A stretch of DNA of 59,022 nucleotides from Saprospiraceae bacterium (GTDB lineage Bacteria > Bacteroidota > Bacteroidia > Chitinophagales > Saprospiraceae). Location: the NCBI GenBank assembly GCA_026993525.1, contig JALWSS010000112.1, positions 1 through 59,022 on the forward strand. The letters run 5' to 3'. A model generated the notes under the pieces. It worked only from the letters and a program-made list of their open reading frames with translations, searched no databases and was not told the origin of the DNA. A program made the position numbers and the translations under genes. Numbering within the stretch: position 1 is the first letter of the stretch; every line of letters starts with the position of its first letter. Shown here piece after piece: positions 26,972 to 35,218 of this stretch.

Positions 26972-27173
26972 TAAAATCCGACTACCCTTGCGGACTGGAA
27001 AGAAAGTCGCCACCCGGAATAAAGTTGTACCTGCAACCAATTTATCCGCAAACGGTAGTCTGTGGTAGATGAAGGCCGCAATGAAATAGACTTCAAAGAG
27101 CAGCCGGCCGTACCGGATTTACCCCGATTGAATCTTCTTTTGCACCAGGTGTTTTTTTATCTGGAAAACTCCT

Positions 27174-27181
27174 TAACTTTG
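27174..27181 (+). promoter_or_regulatory. Bacteroidota -7 box for rpsU
   Basis: TAACTTTG about 75 bases before the rpsU start; the longer frame through it is therefore not coding. Confidence 0.65.
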
Positions 27182-27256
27182 CCGCCCTTTTTGAACACAG
27201 ACTTCGATGCAGCGTTTCAGCAAACGCCATTGACTAAAAAAGTAAAACTTGTTTAT

Positions 27257-27451
27257 ATGCTGATCATTGATGTAAAAAACGGCGAATCAATAGACCAGGC
27301 ACTGCGCCGCTACAAGCGCAAATTCCAGCGTACACAGATCATCAAGGAGTTGCGCCGGCGCAAGGAATTCACCAAGCCAAGTGTTCAGCGCAGGAACCAG
27401 ATTCTGAAAGCTGTTTACAAGCAGAAGAAACAGCGCCTCGAAAACCTCTGA
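27257..27451 (+). CDS. rpsU: 30S ribosomal protein S21
   Basis: Small-subunit protein near the platform that helps mRNA selection. The 64 residues begin MLIIDVKNGESIDQALRRYKR and continue with the basic helices RRRKEFTKPSVQRR and KAVYKQKKQRLENL, the standard S21 pattern and length. The ATG at 27257 gives the exact family N-terminus. The gene is followed by a strong hairpin shared with the converging tRNA gene. Confidence 0.97.
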   Translation: MLIIDVKNGESIDQALRRYKRKFQRTQIIKELRRRKEFTKPSVQRRNQILKAVYKQKKQRLENL

Positions 27452-27537
27452 CAAGCGCGTTGCAACTCAGAGCACCCCTGGTGCCCGGGAGTTGGTGCCG
27501 GCACAGATGAGGGGCAGCATGGTGTTGCATGGCCTTT

Positions 27538-27581
27538 AACACAGAAAGGGCTTCGTCAATTGGCGAAGCCCTTTCTGTGTT
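27538..27581. terminator. Bidirectional hairpin between rpsU and tRNA-Gly
   Basis: Perfect 18-bp stem beginning AACACAGAAAGGGCTTCG with an eight-base loop (TCAATTGG). It has no long T-tract, but its position between two converging RNA ends fits a terminator or 3'-end stabiliser. Confidence 0.75.
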
Positions 27582-27587
27582 ATCCGG

Positions 27588-27660
27588 AGCGGCAAACGGG
27601 ACTCGAACCCGCGACCCTCAGCTTGGGAAACTGATGCTCTACCAACTGAGCTATTGCCGC
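27588..27660 (-). tRNA. tRNA-Gly (anticodon CCC)
   Basis: On the minus strand: acceptor GCGGCAA pairing with TTGCCGC, D-arm GCTC-AGTTGGTA-GAGC, anticodon arm TCAGT-TTCCCAA-GCTGA with CCC in the centre, T-arm GCGGG-TTCGAGT-CCCGT, discriminator T. CCC reads GGG glycine codons, and the U73 discriminator is typical of bacterial glycine tRNAs. The CCA end is not encoded. Confidence 0.93.
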
Positions 27661-27782
27661 TTGTTTGGTCTGAGCGGGGTCAAATTTAAGACACCGGGCA
27701 GATACACACCCCCAGGCCTGAAAAAAAATCATTATCTCTGCCTTCGGAAAACAACTTTTCACAAATCCAAAACCGCAAAGCG

Positions 27783-28175
27783 ATGGACCACCCTGTTATT
27801 GCCACCATTGGCAAAGAACATTACGAGACCAGAATGCGCTTCGGAAAACACGAACTCATCGCCGACGAGCCCGAACACATTGGCGGCACCGACAAAGGGC
27901 CTTCTGCCGGCACTTACCTGAAGATGTCATTGGCAGCGTGCACCGCCATCACCCTGCGCATGTACGCTGACCGCAAAGGCTGGGAGGTGGATGAATTCAT
28001 TGTGAAAGTGGATTATCAACGACAGGAAGGCACCACCCGCTTTCACCGAACGGTGGAAGTGAAAGGCAACCTGGACGAAAAGCAGCGCAAACGCATCTTG
28101 CAGATCGCCAACCTGTGCCCCATCCACAAAACGCTATCGGGACCCATTGAAATTGAAACGGAATTGGTGCCCTGA
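27783..28175 (+). CDS. OsmC/Ohr family protein
   Basis: Thiol-dependent peroxide-handling fold. The 130-residue product carries the two reactive cysteines of the family: Cys53 in LAACTAITLRM and Cys112 in ANLCPIHKTL. It belongs to the OsmC-like group rather than Ohr judging from HIGGTDKGPSAGTYL. It likely reduces organic hydroperoxides in the cytoplasm, using cellular thiols. It stands alone. Confidence 0.9.
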   Translation: MDHPVIATIGKEHYETRMRFGKHELIADEPEHIGGTDKGPSAGTYLKMSLAACTAITLRMYADRKGWEVDEFIVKVDYQRQEGTTRFHRTVEVKGNLDEKQRKRILQIANLCPIHKTLSGPIEIETELVP

Positions 28176-28193
28176 CCCTGCCTTTTTATCTTC

Positions 28194-28475
28194 ATGCCAG
28201 ATTTACCCCTCAGAATTCAGAAAACGGAAAGCTATTCAGGATGTCACTCAGAAAATCTTTTCATGGAGCTGATCCCCGTATCTGCCGCGGTATTGCTGCC
28301 GCTGATGCTCAACAAGCCGTAGGGAAACCGGAAAGATGTCCGGTTCTTGAACAAGTTCAGCAACGCCATTGCCGAAGAAAAAAAAGAGCGGAAAAAGAAG
28401 CCATATTCGCTTTGCTGATACAAATAAGCAATCTTGTGAACAGTGAACATCGTCTGCCGGACGTGCACAAAAACT
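28194..28475 (+). pseudogene. Possible degenerate small gene with an in-frame stop
   Basis: From ATG 28194 a frame encodes 42 residues including the hydrophobic stretch MELIPVSAAVLLPLMLNKP, then a TAG at 28320-28322, then continues in the same frame as GNRKDVRFLNKFSNAIAEEKK to a TGA near 28420. It could be a decayed small membrane protein gene or chance. The whole interval 28176-28543 contains nothing better. Confidence 0.25.
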
Positions 28476-28543
28476 ACCTTTCCTAAACCCACCAATGACA
28501 AGCTGCCGGAAACGCTCATTGCACCCTCCTACCCTCTCAAACC

Positions 28544-29791
28544 ATGATTAGAAATAAAAAAGTACTCATCCTCGGTGCCGGCCCCGGCGGCTGCGCGGCT
28601 GCGCTGAAACTCGCCGCCACGGGCATACCCTGTACCCTGGTTGACAAGGCCACATTTCCCCGCGACAAGATCTGCGGGGATGCCATCAGCGGAAAAGCCT
28701 TGACCATTCTGCGCCGTATTGACCCCGGCATTGCGAAGCGACTGGAAGAAAGAACGGAACTGCACACCCGCATCTGGGGCATCCGTTTTGTAGCGCCAAA
28801 CGGCCTGGCCACCGATGTGCCGTTCCGGAAAAATTACGACCCCGACGCCGATCCTGTGCAGGGCCTCGTTTCCCGAAGGATGGACTTTGACAACTTCCTG
28901 GTGGAGGAAGTGAAAAAGCAAAAAGCGGTTGAGTTTGTGGAAGGCTGCCACATTGATGAAATAGAAAAAACTGCCACCGGCTTCGGCCTGTCGGCCAACG
29001 GGGGTGCCTGGCGCAGAGAAACTCCCTTGCTCATTGTTGCGGACGGCGCAAATTCAAAGTTCTCGAGGCGCCATGCCGGATTGGCCAAAGACCCCGGCCA
29101 CTATGCGGCGGCGGTGAGGGCGTATTACAAAAACGTGAAAGGCCTCCATCCGGATGGCTTCATCGAACTGCACTTTCTCAAATCCATCACGCCGGGTTAT
29201 TTCTGGATATTCCCATTGCCCGACGGGCATGCCAACGCGGGCCTGGGTATGCGCAGTGATTTTGTGAGCAAAAAGCGCTACAACCTGAAAAAGGAAATGA
29301 CCCGCCTGTTGGCCACCCACCCCGACCTGAAGCTCCGTTTTGCCGAAGCGGAACAACTGACGGCCATCCGTGGCTTCCCGCTACCACTGGGCTCCAGGCG
29401 GCTGCCGCTCTCCGGCGATCACTACATGCTGGTTGGCGATGCCGGCCACCTGATAGACCCACTGAGCGGTGAAGGCATCGGCAATGCCATTTACAGCGGC
29501 TTCATTGCTGCCGAACAGGCAGCGAAGTGCCTTTCTGAAAACAACTTTGGCGCAGACTTTCTGAAACCTTATGACGAGCGGATAGCAAGGGTGCTGGGAG
29601 CCGAAATGAGGATCAGCTACCAGTTGCAGAAGCTGATGTCCAAAATGTGGCTGGTGAATTTCAGCGCCAGGCTGGTGGCCAGAAACCCCAACCTGATCTA
29701 CACCATATCAGACATGTACGCCGATCTGTCCATGCGCCAAAAGGCACTGAATCCACTTTTCTGGTTGAAGATGATGTTGGGGAAGAAATAA
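28544..29791 (+). CDS. FAD-dependent oxidoreductase, geranylgeranyl-reductase-like
   Basis: Flavoprotein of 415 residues. The N-terminal dinucleotide-binding motif is LILGAGPGGCAAA (residues 8-20) and the second FAD motif is VGDAGHLIDPLSGEGIGNA (from residue 297). The PRDKICGDAISG segment is typical of geranylgeranyl reductase and related family members that reduce isoprenoid chains or hydroxylate lipids. The C-terminus is basic and may touch the membrane. The substrate is unknown. Confidence 0.88.
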   Translation: MIRNKKVLILGAGPGGCAAALKLAATGIPCTLVDKATFPRDKICGDAISGKALTILRRIDPGIAKRLEERTELHTRIWGIRFVAPNGLATDVPFRKNYDPDADPVQGLVSRRMDFDNFLVEEVKKQKAVEFVEGCHIDEIEKTATGFGLSANGGAWRRETPLLIVADGANSKFSRRHAGLAKDPGHYAAAVRAYYKNVKGLHPDGFIELHFLKSITPGYFWIFPLPDGHANAGLGMRSDFVSKKRYNLKKEMTRLLATHPDLKLRFAEAEQLTAIRGFPLPLGSRRLPLSGDHYMLVGDAGHLIDPLSGEGIGNAIYSGFIAAEQAAKCLSENNFGADFLKPYDERIARVLGAEMRISYQLQKLMSKMWLVNFSARLVARNPNLIYTISDMYADLSMRQKALNPLFWLKMMLGKK

Positions 29792-29929
29792 AAAATGGTG
29801 TTGGGCCATCGGTGGGTTTTTCAAAAGTTGTGGAAGAAATATTGATATACGCCCAACACCAGCGAGGAGGATATTGATTGGATGCTGAAACCCTCCCCAA
29901 AGGGAAATTACACGTCAAAAATAATCATT

Positions 29930-30583
29930 TTAATCTTCATCGGCAAACACATCGGGTTCTTCTGAACCGGCAGCTTCCTCCAATTCTTCTTCCGTGCTGC
30001 TGATTTCCACTTCTTCATCAACAGGAAGCACCTCATCCTCGATTACCAGGTCTTCGTCTTCCTCATCCAGTTCAACCGGTTTGCCTGAAGATTTAGCCGG
30101 TTTCCTGACAACCTTAGTAATAACTTTTGGTTCGGATTTCACCTTTTTGAGCTTCTTTTTCCGCTCTTGCTTTTCCTCGTCATCGTCTTCCTTCACCTTT
30201 CTGGGGGGTATCACTTTGCCTTCCACGCTCTTTGTGGCGGTAGGCACAGCCAGCAGGCGGCGTTTGTCTATGAGCTTGCCGGTCACCACACATATCCCGT
30301 AGGTTTTGTTGCGAATTCGGACGAGTGCATTCTCCAGGTCCTGGAGGTACTTGCGCTGGCGGATGGCCATGTTATTGAGGAACTCGATGTCGTTGTTGGT
30401 ATTGCTGTCGTCCATCCAGTCGCCACCATGCTCGTCACTGGTGTTCTCACTGATCTCGAGGATTTGCTCCTGGAGGTACTCCAACTCCTCTTTGGCTTTC
30501 TCCAGCTTCTTCTCGAGGATGGCCTTGAACTCAGCCAATTCAGCATCGGAATAGCGAACCACTTCATTTGCTTTTTCCTTCAT
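29930..30583 (-). CDS. TraR/DksA family protein with degenerate zinc finger and acidic tail
   Basis: 217 residues. The first 110 form the coiled-coil part typical of DksA-like RNA-polymerase secondary-channel proteins, with SDEHGGDWMDDSNTNND at the tip. The finger region keeps YGICVVTGKLIDKRRLLAVPTAT but has only one of four zinc cysteines, a common Bacteroidota variant. A lysine-rich section and a long Glu/Asp-rich C-terminal tail (about 160-217) follow, which is unusual. It probably modulates transcription initiation. ATG 30583 was preferred to the GTG one codon earlier. Confidence 0.82.
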   Translation of the reverse strand: MKEKANEVVRYSDAELAEFKAILEKKLEKAKEELEYLQEQILEISENTSDEHGGDWMDDSNTNNDIEFLNNMAIRQRKYLQDLENALVRIRNKTYGICVVTGKLIDKRRLLAVPTATKSVEGKVIPPRKVKEDDDEEKQERKKKLKKVKSEPKVITKVVRKPAKSSGKPVELDEEDEDLVIEDEVLPVDEEVEISSTEEELEEAAGSEEPDVFADED

Positions 30584-30800
30584 CACAAAGGTTTTTTAAT
30601 TGGAAGTGCGGCAAATAAAAAGTAAAAATGGAATTGTGTCAAGAAAATTTTGGCCCGGCATCACAGCCTTGCAAACATTTTGCAATTGTCACAAATCACA
30701 GACATAGATACACTAAAAATGCAAGAATTGCCAAATAATCTACCAGGTTGCCAAAGTATGGCAGAAACATGAAAGAAACAACCATATAAATAAAGCATTC

Positions 30801-31832
30801 TCACCACATCAGCCAGTGCCACCTGACTTGCCCCATGGTGTTGTACTCCAGGCCCGGAGCGGGGATTTTGATCCAGTTGAGAACGCCAAGTGCCAGCTTC
30901 ACCCACCGTTTCCGTGTGGGTATTCGCCGAAGGTCAATGTCAGGCGAGAGGTAGAACTGCGTGTAGCGGGGATATGTTCGCTGGTCCAGCGAAAAAGTTG
31001 TGCCTTCTTCGGTGGTCCATTGATTTCCGAAACCGCCATAGAGATTTCCGGCCCCGTAGCCTACGGCAATGTTGAGCCAGAGCGGAATGCCGCAACTGCG
31101 GGCCTTTGAAGAGAAGGAGCACACATTGGCCGAAGCCCAGATGGTCATGGCGTTGTAGTCTTTTACGAAGGCCTCGATGGGGGAAGTTCCGTACAACTGC
31201 CGGGCCCTTTCCAGGAGGCTGGACATCTGGCTGCGGCTCACATCCCAGATGGGGTCGGCAGGGTAGTCGGGTCTGGTTCCGGAAACCTTCAACAGGATTC
31301 GCTGCTCTGCCCAGGCCAGGTCCTGGGCCAGAAAAGCACCCGCCCCCAGACCGTTGAAGGCCATGTCGCTCCAGGAAAAGCCCCAGTTGGCAGAGTATCC
31401 GTCCATGACCTCGATGGTGGTTTGAATGCCCAGGCCAATGCCAACGGCTGTCCAGCGTGCTGCGCTGGTGCTCATGCCCGTCCATCTGGCGCCCTGGTGG
31501 GCGTAGTTGCATTCCATGTAGGCAGAGAAAAGGTGCCCGGCTTTGTCAACGAATCGCCACTCCCCCCAGTCGTTGAAGGTGTGAAACCCCATCAGTTCAT
31601 AATCCTCGTACCAGGCTTTCCAAAGCCCCAAAGAGGCCACGCCATAAATGGTGGCACCCGTTGATGCGGCAATCAGAAAGCGGGATTTGTGAAAAGTATC
31701 CGCAGGTTCGAGAGACAACACCGGTGGGAGCTCCGGAGGGTGGGCATTTGCCGAAGGAAGCTGCGCAAAAGCTGAATGCTTGCACAACAAAATCAAGATC
31801 ACTCCGGCAATGAGAGGTAAACGCCAGGACAT
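30801..31832 (-). CDS. DUF2279 (YfiM-like) exported protein
   Basis: 343 residues with a signal peptide ending near AFAQ (residue 24). The DUF2279 domain is recognised by HTFNDWGEWRFVDKAGHLFSAY and the following helices with GIGLGIQTTIEVMDGYSANWGFSWSDMAFN. The C-terminal half has alternating strands ending in MGQVRWHWLMW, which could insert into the outer membrane. Function is unknown. The stretch 30584-30800 upstream of the dksA-like gene is AT-rich and featureless. Confidence 0.82.
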   Translation of the reverse strand: MSWRLPLIAGVILILLCKHSAFAQLPSANAHPPELPPVLSLEPADTFHKSRFLIAASTGATIYGVASLGLWKAWYEDYELMGFHTFNDWGEWRFVDKAGHLFSAYMECNYAHQGARWTGMSTSAARWTAVGIGLGIQTTIEVMDGYSANWGFSWSDMAFNGLGAGAFLAQDLAWAEQRILLKVSGTRPDYPADPIWDVSRSQMSSLLERARQLYGTSPIEAFVKDYNAMTIWASANVCSFSSKARSCGIPLWLNIAVGYGAGNLYGGFGNQWTTEEGTTFSLDQRTYPRYTQFYLSPDIDLRRIPTRKRWVKLALGVLNWIKIPAPGLEYNTMGQVRWHWLMW

Positions 31833-32093
31833 TTTTAGGGAATTAGAGGTAAAGAAAACAGCGACAGGCCATTTGTCACATCAAAATTTTCTTCAATACA
31901 AATAAAGGGCCTGTTTTTGGATTTTCCTGTCAGCTTAAAGATAAACAGGAGAATATTATAGGTCCGGCGGTCTTGAATTTTTATTCGTTAATCAGATTTT
32001 CCCTTCGGTAACAGCAGCTTTTGAGTTAGTTTGGCAACATCCCCCCGAGCCGGGTGGGTGATTTCTCAAACCGTCATTAAAATCTATTGCGAT

Positions 32094-32930
32094 ATGATCA
32101 ACAAACCTGCCGAACAAGGGCGCAGATGGATGCCCACGCTCATCTTTGTATTCATCGGATTCGTACTTCTTATCATCCTGACCAGTTCCACCTTCCTCAC
32201 CATTGAGGCGGGCGAACGGGGGGTGATCTTCCGTCCGTTCTCATCCGGTCTGGACAAGGAAAATATCTTCCAGCCGGGATTCCACGTCGTGGCCCCCTGG
32301 AACTCCATGTATATTTACGACGTGAGGGAAAAACAACTGGAAGAGGAAATGGAAGTGCTCTCCAAAAACGGTCTGAACATCAGGGTTGATGTAACCGTGC
32401 GTTTCAACCCTACCTACGACAAGATCGGCGACCTGCACGAAAAATTCGGCAAAGATTACGTCAACACCCTGGTGCGGCCGGAAGTCCGCTCAGCAGTCAG
32501 GCAAGTCATCGGTCGTTTTGAGCCGGAAGAATTGTATTCCACCAGGCGCGAGGAGGTGCAAGGCATGATCACCACTGACATAGAAACAAGCCTCAAACGC
32601 AACTATGTTGACCTCAAGGCAACGCTCATCCGTGACATTGCCCTGCCCGACAAAGTGAAAAACGCCATCGAAGAAAAAATTGAAGCGGAGCAGTTGGCCC
32701 TTAAATACGAGTACATCCTGGCCCAGGAACGCAAGGAGGCCGAACGGAAAATCATCGAGGCCCAGGCCAAATCCGACGCCAACCGGATTCTCAACGCCAG
32801 CCTGACTGACAAGATCCTAAGGGACAAAGGCATCGAAGCCACCATCAAACTGGCTGAATCTCCCAACAGTAAAATTGTGATCGTGGGCAGTGGCTCCGAC
32901 GGCTTGCCCCTGATTCTGGGAGGGAATTAA
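32094..32930 (+). CDS. Prohibitin/SPFH-domain membrane protein
   Basis: 278 residues: a short cytoplasmic N-terminus, one transmembrane helix (about 13-35), an SPFH domain beginning TIEAGERGVIFRPFSSGL, and a long charged coiled coil (AIEEKIEAEQLALKYEYILAQ onward). Such proteins form ring-like scaffolds that hold proteases or organise membrane domains. I chose the ATG at 32094; the frame upstream has no signal. Decamer arrays begin at its stop codon. Confidence 0.93.
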   Translation: MINKPAEQGRRWMPTLIFVFIGFVLLIILTSSTFLTIEAGERGVIFRPFSSGLDKENIFQPGFHVVAPWNSMYIYDVREKQLEEEMEVLSKNGLNIRVDVTVRFNPTYDKIGDLHEKFGKDYVNTLVRPEVRSAVRQVIGRFEPEELYSTRREEVQGMITTDIETSLKRNYVDLKATLIRDIALPDKVKNAIEEKIEAEQLALKYEYILAQERKEAERKIIEAQAKSDANRILNASLTDKILRDKGIEATIKLAESPNSKIVIVGSGSDGLPLILGGN

Positions 32931-32933
32931 AGA

Positions 32934-32992
32934 AGGGTCGAGAGGGGTTGATCCCGACTTTCGTCGGGAGGTTGAGAGGGGTTGAGAGGGGT
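32934..32992. repeat. 10-base array (GTTGAGAGGG type)
   Basis: Four to five units of GTTGAGAGGG with a CCCGAC/GTCGGG palindrome inside, beginning immediately after the prohibitin stop. Confidence 0.8.
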
Positions 32993-33001
32993 TCCTAATC
33001 A

Positions 33002-33480
33002 ATCCTATCCATTACCCACAATTCCCCATCACACTGGGAAATACCTCTGCAACCCGACTTCATTGATTGTGAAAAAAAACATTTTATACCCTGTTGCCTA
33101 AGCTGGGGCAAAAAGCTGTGATGACATCAGCCATCTTGTAACCCGCTGTTTCCTGCCTTGTCGACAGACGGGACTTACAGAACAAGTAACGGTGGAAATC
33201 ATTATCGAAAGAGGCCTTTGGCTAAAACTTAAGTCGGACGGAGTCCGACAAGATGGGGCACCGGACAGAGTCCGGCGCCAGCAGTAACGCTGGTGCCGGA
33301 CTCTGTCCGGTACCCCCTCCAGCCGGACTTTGTCCGGCAGATATTATCATGCATAACCCACTTATAATGAAGAATTTGACTATTGCAGGGAACTCAGCTA
33401 TAAAGCCGGCAATTTCAAAAATATATTTCGCTTGCAGAGCCCTCATATCCAGAATGGTGGATTTGTGGGTAATGGATAGG
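33002..33480. repeat. Inverted pair of the GTGGGTAATGG repeat enclosing a MITE-1 relic
   Basis: The left arm (33002-33026) and right arm (33429-33480, full-length copy of the 5785-5834 repeat) are inverted to one another. Between them, 33231-33340 resembles the MITE-1 interior (GTCGGACGGAGTCCGAC, CCAGCxxxxACGCTGG and CCGGACTxxGTCCGG hairpins) but lacks the MITE-1 ends. No gene is present in 32931-33560. Confidence 0.6.
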
Positions 33481-33562
33481 GTTTATAATCCTCATAATCC
33501 TTCATAATCCTCATAATCCTCATAATCCTCCATCCCCGATGAATATCGGGGCCATAATCCTC
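33481..33562. repeat. 10-base array (CATAATCCTC type) reaching into the gatB stop codon
   Basis: Six to seven units of CATAATCCTC/CATAATCCTT, interrupted by a CCCCGAT/ATCGGGG palindrome. The last unit supplies the stop codon of gatB on the minus strand. Confidence 0.85.
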
Positions 33563-35006
33563 ACAATCCCTGCTCCAGAAGCTTCACCAACAACTCACGG
33601 CCGGCCTTCGGGTCGGCCTTTCCTTTTGAGGCCTTCATCAACTCACCCATAAAAAAGCCGATCAGTCCTTTTTTTCCCTTCCGGTAAATTTCGGCCTCTT
33701 CCGGGTTTGCCCCGATCACCTGTCGGGCCAGTTGTTCCAGGTAGTTTTCGTCAGAAACCTGCAAGAGGTTCAGTTTTTCCGCCAGCGCCAAAGGTTGCAG
33801 ATCGGGGTTTTCAATCATGCCCATAAAGAGCTGCTGATTGGCAGCGCTGGCACTGACCTTATTGGCATCCACAAGGCCAATCAACTCCGCCAGGGCATTT
33901 ACCGGAACGGGGAAATCCTCCACGCCTGCCCTGTGTTCGTTCAGCCAGGGATTGACCTTGTTGATGATGAGATTGGCCGCGGCCTTGTAGTTCTTCGTGC
34001 TGTCGCACAATTTCAAATACAACCCGGCCACATCCGGCTCCTGGGTCAGCAATCCGGCATCGTAATCAGAAAGTCCGAATTCAGAAGTGAACTGCGCATA
34101 AAGCTGCCAGGGCAGGGCCGGCAAACGGCTTTTCTCTCCGGCAATAAATTTCTTCGTCAAAACCACCGGTGGCAGATCGGGGTCGGGAAAATAGCGATAG
34201 TCGTGGGCATCTTCTTTGCCCCTCAGGGGGTGCGTTTTTCCGGAAGCAGGGTCAAATTTGAGGGTCTGTTTACGGATGGGTTTCCCGCTGTCCAGCAGTT
34301 CGGCCTGGCGCTTCGCTTCAAACCCGATGGCCTGCCGGGCAAAGCGCATGGAATTGAGGTTTTTGATCTCGCACCTTTCCCCCAGTTCCCTGCTGCCCTT
34401 TTTCCGAAGGGAGATATTTACATCACAGCGCATGGAGCCCTCCTGCATGTTGCCATCTGAGATGCCCAGGTACCGGGCCAGTTGGCGCATTCCGGTCATA
34501 AAGGCATCCACCTCCCCGGCTGAATACAGGTCCGGTTCCGTAACGATTTCGAGCAGGGGCACGCCGGCCCGGTTCAGGTCAACCAGGGAGTTGTCCGGAT
34601 CAACATCGTGGATGGACTTTCCCGCATCCTCCTCCATGTGGATGTGGTGGATGCGCACCTCCCGCCACCTTTCTCCAACCCTGATGGGCATTGCCCCTCC
34701 CACACAAACCGGCATGGCGTCCTGGGTTATCTGATACCCTTTCGGCAAATCGGTGTAGAAATAATTCTTCCGGTCGAAACGGTTCTCCAGGTTGATTTTG
34801 CAGCCCAGGGCCAGCCCCAGGCGCACGGCGTACCTCACCTGTGCTTCGTTCAATCGGGGCAAAGTGCCCGGATGAGCCAGCGAAACCACACCCACATGGC
34901 TGTTGGGCGCAGCGCCAAAACCCGCATCATCACCACAAAATGCCTTGCTCCGGGTGCTCAGCTGCAAGTGGACTTCCAGGCCTATGACTGTTTCGTAATT
35001 GCTCAT
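33561..35006 (-). CDS. gatB: Aspartyl/glutamyl-tRNA amidotransferase subunit B
   Basis: Kinase subunit of GatCAB that activates misacylated Glu-tRNA-Gln or Asp-tRNA-Asn for amidation. The 481 residues begin YETVIGLEVHLQLST and include the GLPxG-like region and the tRNA-binding YqeY-like C-terminal domain (VIGANPEEAEIYRKGKKGLIGFFMGELMKA). The size is standard. GatA and GatC are not adjacent, which is common in Bacteroidota. Confidence 0.96.
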   Translation of the reverse strand: MSNYETVIGLEVHLQLSTRSKAFCGDDAGFGAAPNSHVGVVSLAHPGTLPRLNEAQVRYAVRLGLALGCKINLENRFDRKNYFYTDLPKGYQITQDAMPVCVGGAMPIRVGERWREVRIHHIHMEEDAGKSIHDVDPDNSLVDLNRAGVPLLEIVTEPDLYSAGEVDAFMTGMRQLARYLGISDGNMQEGSMRCDVNISLRKKGSRELGERCEIKNLNSMRFARQAIGFEAKRQAELLDSGKPIRKQTLKFDPASGKTHPLRGKEDAHDYRYFPDPDLPPVVLTKKFIAGEKSRLPALPWQLYAQFTSEFGLSDYDAGLLTQEPDVAGLYLKLCDSTKNYKAAANLIINKVNPWLNEHRAGVEDFPVPVNALAELIGLVDANKVSASAANQQLFMGMIENPDLQPLALAEKLNLLQVSDENYLEQLARQVIGANPEEAEIYRKGKKGLIGFFMGELMKASKGKADPKAGRELLVKLLEQGL

Positions 35007-35031
35007 TTTGTTGAACGATCGGCTTTTAGGG

Positions 35032-35215
35032 GGTGTAGGGTGTAGGGTGTAGAGTTTAGGGTGTAGAGTTTAGGGTGTAGGGTGTAGGGTTGGAAGAGCT
35101 AGCTCTCCTCATCCCTCCCCCGATGGCTATCGGGGCATCCCTCATCCCTCATCCCTCATCCCTCCCCGATGCCGAAAGCCTTCGGCATCGGCACGGGGCA
35201 TCCCTCATCCCTATG
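35032..35215. repeat. Opposed 7-base arrays with a perfect GAGCTAGCTC centre
   Basis: GGTGTAG/AGTTTAG units on the left meet the palindrome AGAGCTAGCTCT (35095-35106), then CATCCCT units on the right, interrupted by CCCCGAT and GCCGAAAG palindromes. The right part ends a few bases before the purH stop codon. It fills the whole gatB-purH gap. Confidence 0.85.
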
Positions 35216-35218
35216 ATA

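Noticed and set aside
35032-35094. GGTGTAG repeats considered as telomere-like
   Set aside because: Internal position, several unrelated units elsewhere and no end structure; one more member of the array class.
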